64,000 nucleotides of DNA. Source: Rhynchopus euleeides. Taxonomy: Eukaryota; Euglenozoa; Diplonemea; Diplonemida; Diplonemidae. The notes beneath the pieces are model-generated. The model was not told the origin of the DNA and did no database searches. It worked only from the letters and a program-made list of their open reading frames with translations. The stretch spans positions 2,170,001 through 2,234,000 of the forward strand of contig OY723268.1 in NCBI GenBank assembly GCA_963210315.1, in the 5' to 3' direction. Each line of letters opens with the position of its first letter. Within the stretch, counting starts at the first letter, position 1. Position numbers and translations under genes: made by a program. Positions 31,021-42,500 of this stretch are shown piece by piece.

Positions 31021-31240
31021 AAAGGTGTCACTTCAGCTCTGCCGCTCTTTCTCTACTGTTGATACTTCGTTTGATGCGTTGACGCTTCCACACTTACAAA
31101 CCCACTTGCCTGATGAAGGGGGTCACCCTCCATCAAGGCTCAGGGTGTGATTGTCAGTTCAGGGGGTTTTGTAGAAGCGTCGACGCAACAAACAGCGGCT
31201 GTCGCTGTGAGGTGATAGGGCGCTTTCTCCCTTCTCCCTG
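31021..31240. repeat. Head-to-head pair of solo YR-element sites
   Basis: Left half: E3-type 3' outer sequence (31025-31074), core 31075-31092 (minus), E3-type 5' outer sequence to about 31125 (cttgcctgatgaaggg). Right half, inverted: E2-type 5' outer sequence (aggctcagggtgtga), core 31170-31187 (plus, centre CG giving a perfect GCGTCGACGC palindrome), E2-type 3' outer sequence (gtgataggggcgctt-like) to 31230. No element lies between. Confidence 0.75.
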
Positions 31241-31304
31241 CTGGGCCTGCTTTCCCCCCCCCCCCCCCCCCCTCCCTCTCCACCGTCACAACCAGAGGCA
31301 TGCG

Positions 31305-32246
31305 ATGCGCCTGCGGGACCTCGACACCCAAGATGGCTTACAGCTGCGTTGGGAGGGCAGGCGGCTCCTCAAGAAGGCGGAGTGCCGGATGAAGGGCGAA
31401 TGCGCCGCCCACTCCAAGCTGCTGCGCAGCCTCAAGGAGGCCTGCCTCGGCGGGCCCCCCGCCGCCGCGCACCCCCACCACCACCACCCCCACGCCACCC
31501 CGGCGGCGGAACACCGCGCCCCCCCTGCACGCCACAACAGGGCGGTGGCAGCCATCCACTCCCGCTTCGCGCTGCGCTGCGTGGAGGACGACTGGGACGA
31601 GACACACGCCGCACTCCTGCAGCAAGAGGAGGCACAGATGCGCTGCGAGCTGTTCCCGCTGCTCCGCCTCCTCCGTGCCAGGCAGGGGGTGCAGGGCCTG
31701 CAGGCAGAGCAGGGGGCGCAAAGGCTCGCCCTCGCGGAGCGGGAGGCTGCCTCCCGCGAAGCCCTTTTGACGGTGCTGCAGGAGATGCGCGACACCGCAA
31801 CCGAGGCGGACAGGCAGGGGGCAGGGATGCGTGCTGCCGTTGAGGCCCTGACAAGCAGTGAGTTGGCTGCGCGCAGCGCGATTGCGGAGGTGTGCCAGGC
31901 GGAGGCGGAAGGCATCGCCAGCGACAGGAGGTCGGGCGTGGGGATGCTGATGCGCAGCGCCTTCGTGCGGATCGTGACGGACCAGCATGAGAGGCGCCGT
32001 GGCGTGGAGGCGGCAGAGGAGGCGGCGGCCTGCAGGGTTGCCGAGGCACGGCGGCTGCTGGGGGTGGCGCACGGCCTGTATTCCGAGGAGTCGCAGAGGA
32101 GGAGGGGGCATGCGCTGGAGCACCGCGTGGAGAGGCAGGCGATTCTCGCGGAGATGCGCGACGGGGCGGCGGTGTTCCTCCAGAGGTGGCTGGGCCCGCA
32201 GGCGGGCGCCCCCGCTGCTGCTGCTGCTGCAGCAGCCTTGCCCTGA
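31305..32246 (+). CDS. Coiled-coil protein of unknown function
   Basis: Intronless, 313 aa, starting MRLRDLDTQDGLQ. The ATG follows a poly-C tract at 31254-31272. The N-terminal 60 residues are basic and helical; a His/Pro/Ala-rich insert (HPHHHHPHATP) follows. A long Ala/Glu/Arg-rich coiled coil then runs to near the C-terminus, which ends in a poly-Ala run. No motif indicates activity. Composition and helix pattern resemble the coiled-coil gene at 14460. It ends 288 bp before the XPG start on the same strand. The frame is open upstream to 31113, but the preceding part lies in the solo-site repeat. Function unknown. Confidence 0.65.
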   Translation: MRLRDLDTQDGLQLRWEGRRLLKKAECRMKGECAAHSKLLRSLKEACLGGPPAAAHPHHHHPHATPAAEHRAPPARHNRAVAAIHSRFALRCVEDDWDETHAALLQQEEAQMRCELFPLLRLLRARQGVQGLQAEQGAQRLALAEREAASREALLTVLQEMRDTATEADRQGAGMRAAVEALTSSELAARSAIAEVCQAEAEGIASDRRSGVGMLMRSAFVRIVTDQHERRRGVEAAEEAAACRVAEARRLLGVAHGLYSEESQRRRGHALEHRVERQAILAEMRDGAAVFLQRWLGPQAGAPAAAAAAAALP

Positions 32247-32534
32247 TTGGGTGGTGGCATTTACACAAGTCTCAAAAGAAGGAATGCGGGGCCGCGGCCC
32301 CCCCCCCCCCAGCAACACATCACCCCAACCCCACCCCCCCGTGCACCCCTGGTAGCTTCTGCAGACAACGCGGGGAGGAGGGGGAGGGGAGGGGGCGTGG
32401 GGGCTAACGTGGCACCACACCGCATCATCTCCGCAGGGAGGGGTGTGTGGGGTGTGGTGGTGGGGGTGGGTTGTCAGCAGAAGAAGAAAGCGGGGGCTTT
32501 GGTTGTGTGGGGGGGGGGGGGGGCGCGGGCAGCG

Positions 32535-35500
32535 ATGGGTGTGAAGGACCTGTGGTCGCTCGTCGCCCCATGCGAGTCGGCACTCGCGGGGGATGCGCTG
32601 CGGGGGAAGGTCATCGCGGTCGACGCCAGCGTGTGGATCCAGCAGGCGGTGCGGGGGGTCCGGGCACGCAACAGCAACAGGGGTGGAGGTGGGTCGTCCC
32701 GCCTGGAGGACATGCACATGATTGTCATCTTCCGCCGCATCGTCCGCCTCATGGAGCTCGGCGCTAAACTCGTCTTCGTCTTCGACGGCAAGCCTCCTGC
32801 GGTGAAGCGCCGTCTCTTGGAGAGCCGCCGCAAGCGCAGGCTGATCGGGCATGCCTGCGCACGCCAAGCCGCTGAAAAGCTCCGCGCAGTGAAGGACGCC
32901 ATCGGGCTGGGCGAGATGGAGGACGGCCCGCCCGACAGCAGCTCCGCTTCCGACGCAGGGTCGGAGGACAGCGTTGGGTCATTCGCCGACATGAATGTGG
33001 GTGTGGCACGGCTGGACCTCGACGCCGTGACCGAGCTGCCCTACAAGGCGCAGCGGAAGCTGCTCCGCTCCGCACACCAGGAGGTGCAGGAGGACCGCAT
33101 GGCACGCTCGAAGGCGATCCTCGGGGAGCAGAGCGACACGGCGCCGAAGGACTTCTCCGCGCAGCAGATGTCTGCCTTCCTCGCGCACACCAGGCTGCGC
33201 ATCAAGGCGACCTCCCTGCGCGAAGCTGTGGGCGAGTCTTTCAAGCGGAAGCTGGTGGAGTCCGGCACGGAGCTGCGCCCCAGCGACGGTGTGGACGTGG
33301 CGCAGCTGAAGCGCATCCGCGGCGAGGAGGACCGCTACTTCTACATGGGGCCGAGGCGCAGGGAGGCGGGCGAGCTGCTCCCCGCGACACACCCGCAGAG
33401 GGCGGAGGGGGCTGGCCGCGACACGCTGCAGCCCGCAGGGCCCCCGCAGGACAACCACAGGGAGCAGCACCCCGCGCAGCCTGCGGCAGACGACGCTGCC
33501 TCCGATGTCGACATGGCAGACCTGGAGGCCGCCCTGGCGCAGAGCCTCGAGGAGGCGGCTGCGCCGCAGCAGCAGCGCTCCACCACGCCCTGCTCTCCAC
33601 CCGCGGTGCCGGATGGTGCAGGTGGTGGTGGTGGTGGCTTCTTCGGCGGCAGCGAAGAGGGGCAGCAGCAGGAGCAGCTGGAGGAGGATGAGCGGCGCTC
33701 TCCGCCCACGGTGCCTGCTGGAGTTGCGGAGACGGAGGCAGCCCTGTGCGGTGGTGGCGGGTTCTTTGGAAGCGAAGAGGGGCAGCAGCAGCAGCTGGAG
33801 GAGGAGCAGCGTTCTCCGCCCGCGGTGCCTGCAGTTGCGGAGACGGAGGCAGCCTTGTGTGGTGGCGGCGGGTTCTTTGGCAGCGAAGAGGGGCAGCAGG
33901 AAGATGAGGACATGGCAGAGGCGGCGGCAGACGGCCCGCCATGCCCGGATGTCGACATGCCACCGGGTGGCGGCGGCTTCTACAGCAGCGAGGGTGGCGC
34001 GGGTGGCGCTGGGCAGCAGGCGGTGCAAGGGATGGTGCAAGCGCCTGATGCAGGTGGCGGCGGCGGCGGCTTCTTCGCTGGCGGCGGCGGGGGGTCGGAC
34101 GTGGGGATGGAGGAGGAGGAGTCGGAAGAGGAGGAGGGTGGTGGTGGTGGTGGTGCCATGCAGGGCGGTGGCGGCCTGATGCGGATGACGACCGACATGG
34201 AGGAGATGAACGACGACGAGCTGGCGGCCCTCGGGCTGCTGCCGCAGGCAGACGCACAGGAGGGGGCGCAGTGGGGCATGTCTGCAGGCCTGCAGCAGCA
34301 GCAGCAGGTGGAGGCAGCACCGCCACCACCCTGCGGCATCGAAGCAGGCCCAGACCCAGCCGACGAGTCCAGTGAGGACTGGGAGTCGCTGAGCGAGTGG
34401 GGGCAGGGGCAGCAGCAGCAGCAGGGCGGCGTGCTGGACTCTCAGGAGGGCGGCGAAGCTGATGCCAAGGCGGAGGCTGAGGGCACGGCCCCCCAAGAGG
34501 TGCCGCAATCGCCGCCGCCACCGCCGGCGGGTGTTGCTGCTGCACCACCTGCTGCAGCACAGCAGGTGGAGGAGGAGCAGGAGCCCTGTGCTGCGGGCAG
34601 GGGTGTGGCGGCAGAGGGTGCCGGCCTGCATCCACAGCAGGCGCCGCCGCCCCCTGCAGCTGCCGAGCCACCCCGCACCCCCGCTGGCCCCGCTGGCGGT
34701 GATGCAGATGCAGACTCCGACGACATCTTCGCATCCCCTGCAGCTGCCGCTGCGCAAGGCGGTGCCCAACCCCATCCCGAGCACACGCCCCTGCCCCCGG
34801 TGCCGCAGGGCATGGGGGGCGGCGGGGAGTCTCCAGCAGAGACGGCGCCTGTGCCGGTGACGCCGGGGTCGACGGAGCGGCGGCGCCTGCAGTATATGAC
34901 ACTGCAGCAGGCGGTGGCGCTGCAGCAGGAGAAGCTCGACGCGCTGCGGAAGTCGGGCGCCAACATCGCGGAGGGGATGGTGGGCGACATGTGCCACCTG
35001 CTGGACCTGTTCGGCATCCCCTACATCACGAGCCCTGGCGAGGCGGACTCGCAGCTGGGTGCGATGTCACGCGCAGGCCTGGTGGACGTGGTTGCCACGG
35101 AGGACTCCGACGTGCTGCTCTTCGGCGCGAAGCGTGTGGTGCGGGGGCTGGGCACGCGCAACAGCAGCCAGGCACGCGACGTTGAGGCTTGCAACATCGA
35201 GCAGCAGCTGGGCCTGTCCCGGAAGCACCTCGTCGCGCTGGCGATGCTGGTGGGGTCCGACTACACCGAGGGCCTGAGCAACGTGGGGATGAACGCCGCA
35301 CAGCACCTGCTGCTGGGCATGCATGTCCCCGACGAGGAGGACGAGGCGACCTACCTCAGCCTCGTGATGGCGCGTGTCACAAGCTTTATGGCTGCCATCG
35401 AGGCTGCCCAGGCCAGCGCCGCCACGCCCGGGGGTGCGAAGGGCAAGAAGAAGGTGGTGCAGACCGCTGCGCCTGGCGCATGCCTCTTTGACAAGGTGCA

Positions 35501-36020
35501 GGCGCATGCGCTGAATGCGCTTGGCACGCGGCAGGCCCTGCGGTCGCTCGACCCACACTTCCCGAATGAGAATGTGGTCAGCGCGTACCTGCACCCTGCT
35601 GTCGACGATGCGGAGGAGATGTTCACATGGGGGCAGCCGATGTGGAAGGAGCTGATCGAATACGGCGTGCAGACAGTCGGCATGCCGAGGCCGGATGTGG
35701 AGCGCATGATCACGGCTGTGCAGTTCCGCACCGACTTCAACGCGTTTCCCTCTTCTGCGCCGCTCGCGTTTTGCGAGAGTGCCCCGCTGTCGCAAATGGC
35801 CTCCGTCCTGGCAGCGCTGCTGCGGCTGTCCACACACGACTACACGCCTGAGCACATCGCTGTGCTCAGGGCGTACCTCGCGTCGCGCCCCCGCCTCACC
35901 TCCGCCGTGAAGGAGGGTGTCGACACCGCCCCTAACCTGCTTGCTGTCATGCGCGCAATCGAGTTTCTCAAAACAACCGGGCCAGAAGCGCTGCTCCCGA
36001 GGTGCTGCCTGGCAGGGTAA
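32535..36020 (+). CDS. ERCC5: XPG/Rad2 family structure-specific endonuclease (ERCC5 orthologue)
   Basis: Nucleotide-excision-repair 3' endonuclease acting with TFIIH in the nucleus. 1161 aa, intronless; start MGVKDLWSLVAP, the canonical XPG N-terminus (the initiator-adjacent Gly is needed in this family). N region residues 1-95: VIAVDASVWIQQA and FVFDGKPPAVKRRLLE. I region about residues 810-930: GIPYITSPGEADSQLG, ATEDSDVLLFGAKRVVRG, then helix-hairpin LVGSDYTEGLSNVGM. The metal-binding Asp/Glu residues are all present. The spacer between N and I, long in XPG generally, is about 700 aa here and rich in Gln, Pro and Gly. Five repeats with GGGGFFGSEEGQ-like sequence lie in an acidic context. 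A G-run precedes the ATG. The long linker distinguishes it from FEN1 and EXO1. Confidence 0.92.
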   Translation: MGVKDLWSLVAPCESALAGDALRGKVIAVDASVWIQQAVRGVRARNSNRGGGGSSRLEDMHMIVIFRRIVRLMELGAKLVFVFDGKPPAVKRRLLESRRKRRLIGHACARQAAEKLRAVKDAIGLGEMEDGPPDSSSASDAGSEDSVGSFADMNVGVARLDLDAVTELPYKAQRKLLRSAHQEVQEDRMARSKAILGEQSDTAPKDFSAQQMSAFLAHTRLRIKATSLREAVGESFKRKLVESGTELRPSDGVDVAQLKRIRGEEDRYFYMGPRRREAGELLPATHPQRAEGAGRDTLQPAGPPQDNHREQHPAQPAADDAASDVDMADLEAALAQSLEEAAAPQQQRSTTPCSPPAVPDGAGGGGGGFFGGSEEGQQQEQLEEDERRSPPTVPAGVAETEAALCGGGGFFGSEEGQQQQLEEEQRSPPAVPAVAETEAALCGGGGFFGSEEGQQEDEDMAEAAADGPPCPDVDMPPGGGGFYSSEGGAGGAGQQAVQGMVQAPDAGGGGGGFFAGGGGGSDVGMEEEESEEEEGGGGGGAMQGGGGLMRMTTDMEEMNDDELAALGLLPQADAQEGAQWGMSAGLQQQQQVEAAPPPPCGIEAGPDPADESSEDWESLSEWGQGQQQQQGGVLDSQEGGEADAKAEAEGTAPQEVPQSPPPPPAGVAAAPPAAAQQVEEEQEPCAAGRGVAAEGAGLHPQQAPPPPAAAEPPRTPAGPAGGDADADSDDIFASPAAAAAQGGAQPHPEHTPLPPVPQGMGGGGESPAETAPVPVTPGSTERRRLQYMTLQQAVALQQEKLDALRKSGANIAEGMVGDMCHLLDLFGIPYITSPGEADSQLGAMSRAGLVDVVATEDSDVLLFGAKRVVRGLGTRNSSQARDVEACNIEQQLGLSRKHLVALAMLVGSDYTEGLSNVGMNAAQHLLLGMHVPDEEDEATYLSLVMARVTSFMAAIEAAQASAATPGGAKGKKKVVQTAAPGACLFDKVQAHALNALGTRQALRSLDPHFPNENVVSAYLHPAVDDAEEMFTWGQPMWKELIEYGVQTVGMPRPDVERMITAVQFRTDFNAFPSSAPLAFCESAPLSQMASVLAALLRLSTHDYTPEHIAVLRAYLASRPRLTSAVKEGVDTAPNLLAVMRAIEFLKTTGPEALLPRCCLAG

Positions 36021-36575
36021 TGGCATGCCATGCGATGGGGACTGTGCATGGTGCCCGATGGCATGTGCTTTGTTTGTTTGTTTTGACTGTTCGGCTGTTC
36101 GATTTGATTGTTACCGATTGCAGTGCCAGTCTGCCTTGAATAGAGTGGGGTGCACGAATGGGTGTGCATGGCACACCCGACTCCCACCCAACCCAAGGTG
36201 ACGCACTGTGTCATCAACCCCGCTGCAGGCCTTCAGCTTGCACAGCGGTGGACAACAAGAGCACGCGCCCCGGCACGCATGCCAACCCACCGGCATCTCC
36301 CTCTACGCCTCACCCTCGGGGAGTTGCGGGTCCTCATGCTGGCAGCCCACCCCCGTGTCGCTACGACGCGAGATCCCGCCTGACCCTGCCCCCCCATCCC
36401 ACCCCCCACACCCTTCAACCCGCTGTTGTGGCGCACCGCCAGCTCACGTTGTTCACAGCCTTGCTCGAGGCATGCCCACCCCCACCCCCACTGCACTGCC
36501 CCACTGCACACCACCCTCACCACGCAGGCATCTGGTGGACTCACGAGGAGAGAGGGTGAGGGGGAGCCCGCTGCG
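36021..36575. other. Intergenic between XPG and GCN1
   Basis: C-rich leader of GCN1. The GCN1 frame is open upstream to 36426, but the sequence there is Pro/His-rich and not conserved-looking. No other feature was seen. Confidence 0.5.
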
Positions 36576-39500
36576 ATGAAGCGGTCCAAGATCATCGCGG
36601 CGCTCACCTCGCCCAAATATGGGGAGAGGCTGGAGGAGATCGACAGCACCATCGTGGCGCTGCTGAGGCAGCGCTCCGAGGACAAGCTGTCTGTCACGGA
36701 GGCGAAGGCGCTGCTGAGCGTGATCCTGCCGGCGCTCGGCGGCCCTTCGTGGGGCAAGTCCGACCGCCGCCTGGCGGAGCTGGTGGAGGTGATCGGGGGG
36801 CTCGTCGCACGCGGCGAGGGCCGTGCCGACCATGCGGACGAGCTGTGCGGGGTGGCGCTGCCGATGTTCGCCGCGGTGGAGGACCCCACCGAGAAGCACC
36901 TCTGCGCCCTGCAGCACCTCCTCTCGGGCGTGTGCGGTGCGCAGGGCCCGCGCACCCTCTTCGCCCTTCGTGCGGTGCGCGACAACTGCAAGACATCCCA
37001 CTCCGGCAAGGCACGCCGCTCTGAGCAGGAGCGCAAGGAGTACAAGGAGGCGCGCACCCTGCACGGCGTGAAGGTGCACGAGAAGAGCACCGCCGAGGCG
37101 ATGGAGAAGCCGCAGGTCAAGGCGCTGCTGTTCGCCATCTGCGAGATGACGACGAAGCTCCTCCCCGATGTGGCGATCACAGCGGGGTGGCTGCGCGGGT
37201 TCCCCTCCGTCGTGCCGCACCTGCTGAAGCAGGCCAGCACCGCGCAGGACCCCATCACCTTCCTGCCGGTGGTGCTCGCCATCCGCCGCGCATCGACCGA
37301 CCTCCCGAAGGATCTGAGCGAGGCGATTGCCGAGGCGCTGGAGAAGTGCTGCAAGACGCGCAACGAGCGTGTGTGGAAGCACGTTGAGCAGCTGGGCCTG
37401 CGTCTGGACGAGGATGTCTTCGCAAAGCCTGCGGTGGCTGCCTTCACCCTGATGGCGGGGGAGTGGAAGCGTGCCATCGAGACGGTGCTGGCTCCCCTGA
37501 GCGCCATCATCGGGCTCTACGCTGCGCATGTCTCGTCCTGCGGGGCCATCATCAAGCCCCTGATGGAGCCCACCGTGAGGGCGCTGAACGACCCGACCCT
37601 GAGCGCCGCGGCGACGCGTGTCGTGGCGTCGGTGCTGCGCCACGTGGGGGACTCTGATGTGCGGACGCACCTCATCAGCATCATGTGCAAGACCATCAAG
37701 GATTCGAAGTCCACCGAGGAGAAGAGCACCTCGCTTGCGACGCTCAACGCCACCATCAGCGACCTGTTCTGCAACGAAGCGCTGAAGGCCGACGCGGCGA
37801 AGGCGGTGAAGGAGCACGTCTACCCTGTGATCAAGTCGCTGGCCCCCTCCACCACTCTGTATGAGCTGATCGGGTCCAGCATCCGCCACTCGCATGTGAT
37901 CCCCGATTTCATCGGCGCCGTGCTGAAGGAGGTGCACAACGCAGACGAGAACATCCGGCACCGCGTGCTGGCCATGGTGCACTACATCGCAGAGGCTGAC
38001 CCGAAGAAGATGAAGGAGCTGCAGCCCGAGCTGGCCAAGCTGTGCAAGGAGTCGGAGAAGAAGCTGTCGTCGCGTGTGGGCACCCTGATGGTGCTGTCCG
38101 TGGTGGATCTGCCTGCCACAGAGGTGTGGTACAAGGAGGGGTGCCTCGGCATGAACCCGACGCTGTTCTCGATTGAGAACTTCAACAGGCTGTCGGAGCC
38201 GTGGCAGTTCAACTGCGCCATCAAGGGCTGCCGCCGCTTCCTGCCCCCCGCTGCCAAGTCGGCACCCCCGGGGTACAGCTCTGGGCGCGACCTGGGGCCC
38301 ATGCGTGGGCTGATCCTGGCGGCAACGCACCCGAGGCACACTGTGCGCCGCGAGGCGCTGGAGGCCATCGAGACGGCAGTCAAGGCGGACCCCAAGCTGC
38401 TGGCGTCCTTCTGGACGGCGCTGATGATCGTGCTGTGGGGTGACGCCCCGGCGAAGCAGGCCGAGGCGCCCGCGCCGAAGCCCGCTGCCAAGCCCGGCGC
38501 CAAGAAGAGCGCAGCCAAGCCTGCGGGGAAGCCTGCTGCGAAGCCTGCGCCGAAGGCCGGGAAGGGGAAGGGCGATGACAAGGACGAGGCGCACCCGCTC
38601 ATCGTCGACAAGAACAAGTTCGGCAAGCCGCGCGTGCCGCTGTGGGAGCTGGCGCACAAGCTGGAGGGGTCGATGGTGCTGGGTGACGCTGAGGGGGTCA
38701 GGCGCGAGGACCCCGCAGCGGCTGCCGTGTTCACGCAGATCGTCAACGCGCTGTTCGAGCAGGAGAGCCTCATGTCGGAGCATGTGCTGGCCGAGATGGT
38801 CTTCACGGCGGGCCACCCTGCCGTCAGCGGGCCCATCTCCAACTTCTGGGACTGCACGAGCCCCCACCTGTCGCGGTACCGCGCCAAGCTGGACGCCAAC
38901 ACGTTCACCCGCATCTTCGGCATCGGGTTTGTCCCCGAGCGTGTGACGGACGGGCACAAGGCAGGGCACTACCTCTTCAAGCACCGCAAGACTGTGCGTG
39001 ACGCCATCCTGGCTGCCATGCCCGACAGCTTCGAGCGTGACCACTGCCGTGTGGCGGCGGCGCGTGCCCTCAGCTTCCTGACGCTGCACTCCGGTGCGGG
39101 TGTGCTGCAGGAGACCCTCGACGTGGAGGAGGAGGTGGAGGAGGGTGCCGAGAAGAAGCCGCTGCTGGTGGGCATGATCCGCGCCCAGTCCGACAAGCTG
39201 GCGAAGCTCACCCCCCTGGAGATCAAGCTGTGCCAGTGCACCACGAAGGACGCATTCGAGTCGGCAGTCCAGAAGCAGCTGGAGGACGACGACGTGGTGC
39301 CGCGCTTCAAGAAGGACCTGCATGTTCAGGTGAAGCGCGACAAGTCGCAGAAGGGGCTCTACACCGCAGAGGACGAGGAGTGGGAGAGGCAGATGATCGC
39401 ACGCCGCAACGCCGAGAAGGGCATCGAGGAGCCCAAGGTGGCTAAGGCCAGGGCCGAGACGCGCGAGAAGTTCGCCGTCATCCAGAAGGACATTCAGCGC

Positions 39501-42500
39501 GAGAGGCAGATCCTGAACAGCATGCTGTGCGCCCTGATTGAGATCGCGCGCGACCCCCGCAACGTGACGGCAGTGCACGAGTGCCTGCCCTCCATTGTGC
39601 CGGCAGCATGCTACGTCATGCGCCACGTCACCCTGAGGCAGTCGCTCGAGCGTGCGACGGAGCTGCTGGAGTGGGCGGCGCTGTCGACGCCTGAGCTGGA
39701 CCTCCGCGCCATGTCGAACACCATCACGCAGGCGACGAAGGCCCTGGTGCTGGGGAGGCGTGGGTCGAAGGAGTGCGGCGGGCAGGCCTACGAGGAGGGC
39801 GTGCTGGGCATGGTGGAGAACCTGAGCAGGAAGCTGCGTGGCGTGTGCTCCGGCCTGCTGCCCCCTCCCTCCTACGCCATCATCTGGCCGCTGGCGGAGG
39901 CGGTGCTGACGCACATCCACTCCACCTCGTCCTTCGGGGTAATCTGCCAGCAGCAGGTGCTCGCCATCGTGTCGACGAACTGCGGTACGCCTGACCTGCC
40001 CCACAAGGAGCAGACGAGCGACGCGCTGCTGGTGCTGATCGACCGCACCCCGACGCTGGCCAAGACAGGCATTGCCGCCATCACGGCGCTTGCAGAGAAC
40101 CTGAGGGTGTCGGAGCTGGGGCCCATCACAGAGGGTTTCCTGTCCGCTTCCAGCATTATCCGTGAGGGCTCTGTGTGCGCTGTCAAGAACTACCCGGGCC
40201 TGCCGACTGCCCCTGCCACGACGCGGTACTTCCTGGCGTCGTGCACCCACGACACGAACAGGGGTGTGCTGCGGAAGGCTGTCGACGCCTGGTCGTACCA
40301 CAACCTTGAGCTGGGTGAGGACTACATCGACGTGCTGGTGCCGCGCATCATCTGCCGCCATGAGGACATCTGCAACTCTATTGCGGCGACGATGGCCGAT
40401 GCCGCGACCAAGTTCCCCGGGACGAAGAAGCTGCTGATGCAGCAGATGTTCCGCACCTTCGACATGCAGCTCGGCTCGAAGGACCGTGCGCCCAACGAGG
40501 CCCCCCTGCCCACCCTGAAGGAGGTGGACCGTGGCGGTGTGGCTGCCGGTCTGTCCGCGCTCATCCCCCTGATGGAGGCGGAGCACAGCGAGCTGGTGAC
40601 GAAGTTCTGCTGCATGCGCGCCCTGGTCGACACGCTGGAGGAGGTGCGCGACGTGTTCCTGCGCGCCTTCCAGAAGATGGTGACCGCACACGGCAGGGCA
40701 CACCAGGACAAGATCCTCCCCGTCCTGCAGAAGCACTTCAAGGAGGGCCCCCCGACAGCCCTTGGGCCTGCGGGCAACGCAGGGGCGCTGAACCCCGCCA
40801 TCCGCGAGTCCTACACGGCGAGCGTGGTGGTCGTGATGGGGACGCTGTCCGCACAGATGGAGCAGTCGGACCACTTGAAGGACCTCGCCACGAAGCTCGT
40901 CGAGATCGCAAACACCCAGTCTGGCGCTGTGGCACGCTCTGTGTGCGACACGATGACCACCGTCATCACTCTCGACAAGGTGAACGCGCAGAAGGCGGAG
41001 CTTGTCAAGAAGTCGCTCGACAAGATCGTGAAGGGTGGTGCTTCTTACCAGTCGCGCCGCTCCCAGGCGCACATCCTTGCGGGTGTCGTGCGCGGGCTGC
41101 ACCTGCCCGCCCTGACCGAGCTGGGCATCATCGAGGCCCTGAAGCTTGCGCTGAACGGGAAGAGCGCTCACGCCAAGGAGGGCGCCCTGGCTGCGCACTC
41201 CGTCTTCTGCGAGCGTCTGGACGGGCTGTACGAGCCGTACGTCATCGACGCCATCGGAGACGTGGTGAAGTCCTTCTCAGAGCAGGGCGGCAACGTGAAG
41301 AAGGCTGCCGAGGAGTGCTCCGCTGCGATGATGAAGTCGCTAAGCCACTTCGGGGTGCGCCAGATCCTCCCCCCGCTGATCTCGTCCTTCGACACCGACA
41401 ACTGGAAGCAGAAGGTCAGCGCCCTCAACCTTCTGGGGCAGATGTCGTACTGCTCCCCGAAGCAGCTGGCTGCCGCGCTCCCGATGGTGATGCCTGTGCT
41501 GTGCGAGACGCTGAACGACACCCACAGGGACGTGCAGCAGGGGGCGTGGGACGCCCTCCGCCGTGTCGGCGGTGTCATCAGCAACGCCGAGATCGCAGCC
41601 CACGCCAACGTGCTTCTGGAGGCCATCCGGAACCCCACCCACGAGACGGACACCGCCCTGGAGGCCCTGCTCTACACAAGGTTCACCAACGCCATCGACG
41701 CCGCCTCGCTGGCTGTCATCGAGCCGGTGCTGCGCCGTGGTCTGACGGAGCGTAACTCATCCATCAAGCTGAAGGCCGCACAGATCATCGGGTCTGTCGC
41801 CATGCTCGTCAAGGAGAAGCACCTGATCCTGCCCTACCTGGACGGGCTGGTGAAGCTGCTGAAGAAGGTGCTGATGGACGAGTTCCCCGACTGCCGTTCC
41901 ACAGCTGCCAAGGCGCTGGGGTCGCTCATGATCTCCCTCGGAGAGCAGCACTTCCCCAACCTGCTGGACTGGTGCTTCGAGTCGCTCCTCGACACGCGGA
42001 ACTCGCATGTGGAGCGCTCCGGTTCGGCACAGGGTGTCGCGCAGATCATCTCGTCCCTCTCAAGCGAAGACCTCGAGAAGTACCTCGCGTACATCCAGGA
42101 GAAGACGGCGGACGAGGAGTACCTTGTGCGTGAGGGTTTCCTGCAGGTCATGGTGTATGTGCCGCACGCCCTGGGGCAGAGCTACCAGCCGTACCTCAAG
42201 GAGATGACGCCGTGCGTGCTGGTGGGGCTCAGCGACCCGCAGGAGGGTGTGCGGAACATGGCTGTCAAGGCGGGGCAGACGGTGGTGCACCTCTTCGGTA
42301 TGAAGTGCCTCGACCAGCTCCTGCCGCCGCTGCAGGAGGGTCTCCACAACCAGGAGTGGCGTGTCCGCCTGTCGTCGCTGCAGCTGCTGGGCGACCTGCT
42401 GATGCGTGTCGCCACGGAGAACATGAAGGTGACGCCCGCACGCCAGGTGGAGGAGGAGGACGACGACGAGGAGGACGAAGAGGACGAGGAGGACGAGGAG

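Noticed and set aside
32979..34997. A 672-codon antisense frame across XPG
   Set aside because: Compositional shadow of the Gln/Gly-rich XPG spacer; it has no domain of its own.
36453..41198. A 1581-codon open frame antisense to GCN1
   Set aside because: It is a shadow: GC-rich codon bias of GCN1 removes stops on the opposite strand. The translation is Leu/Arg/His-rich with no domain, while the sense strand is clearly GCN1.
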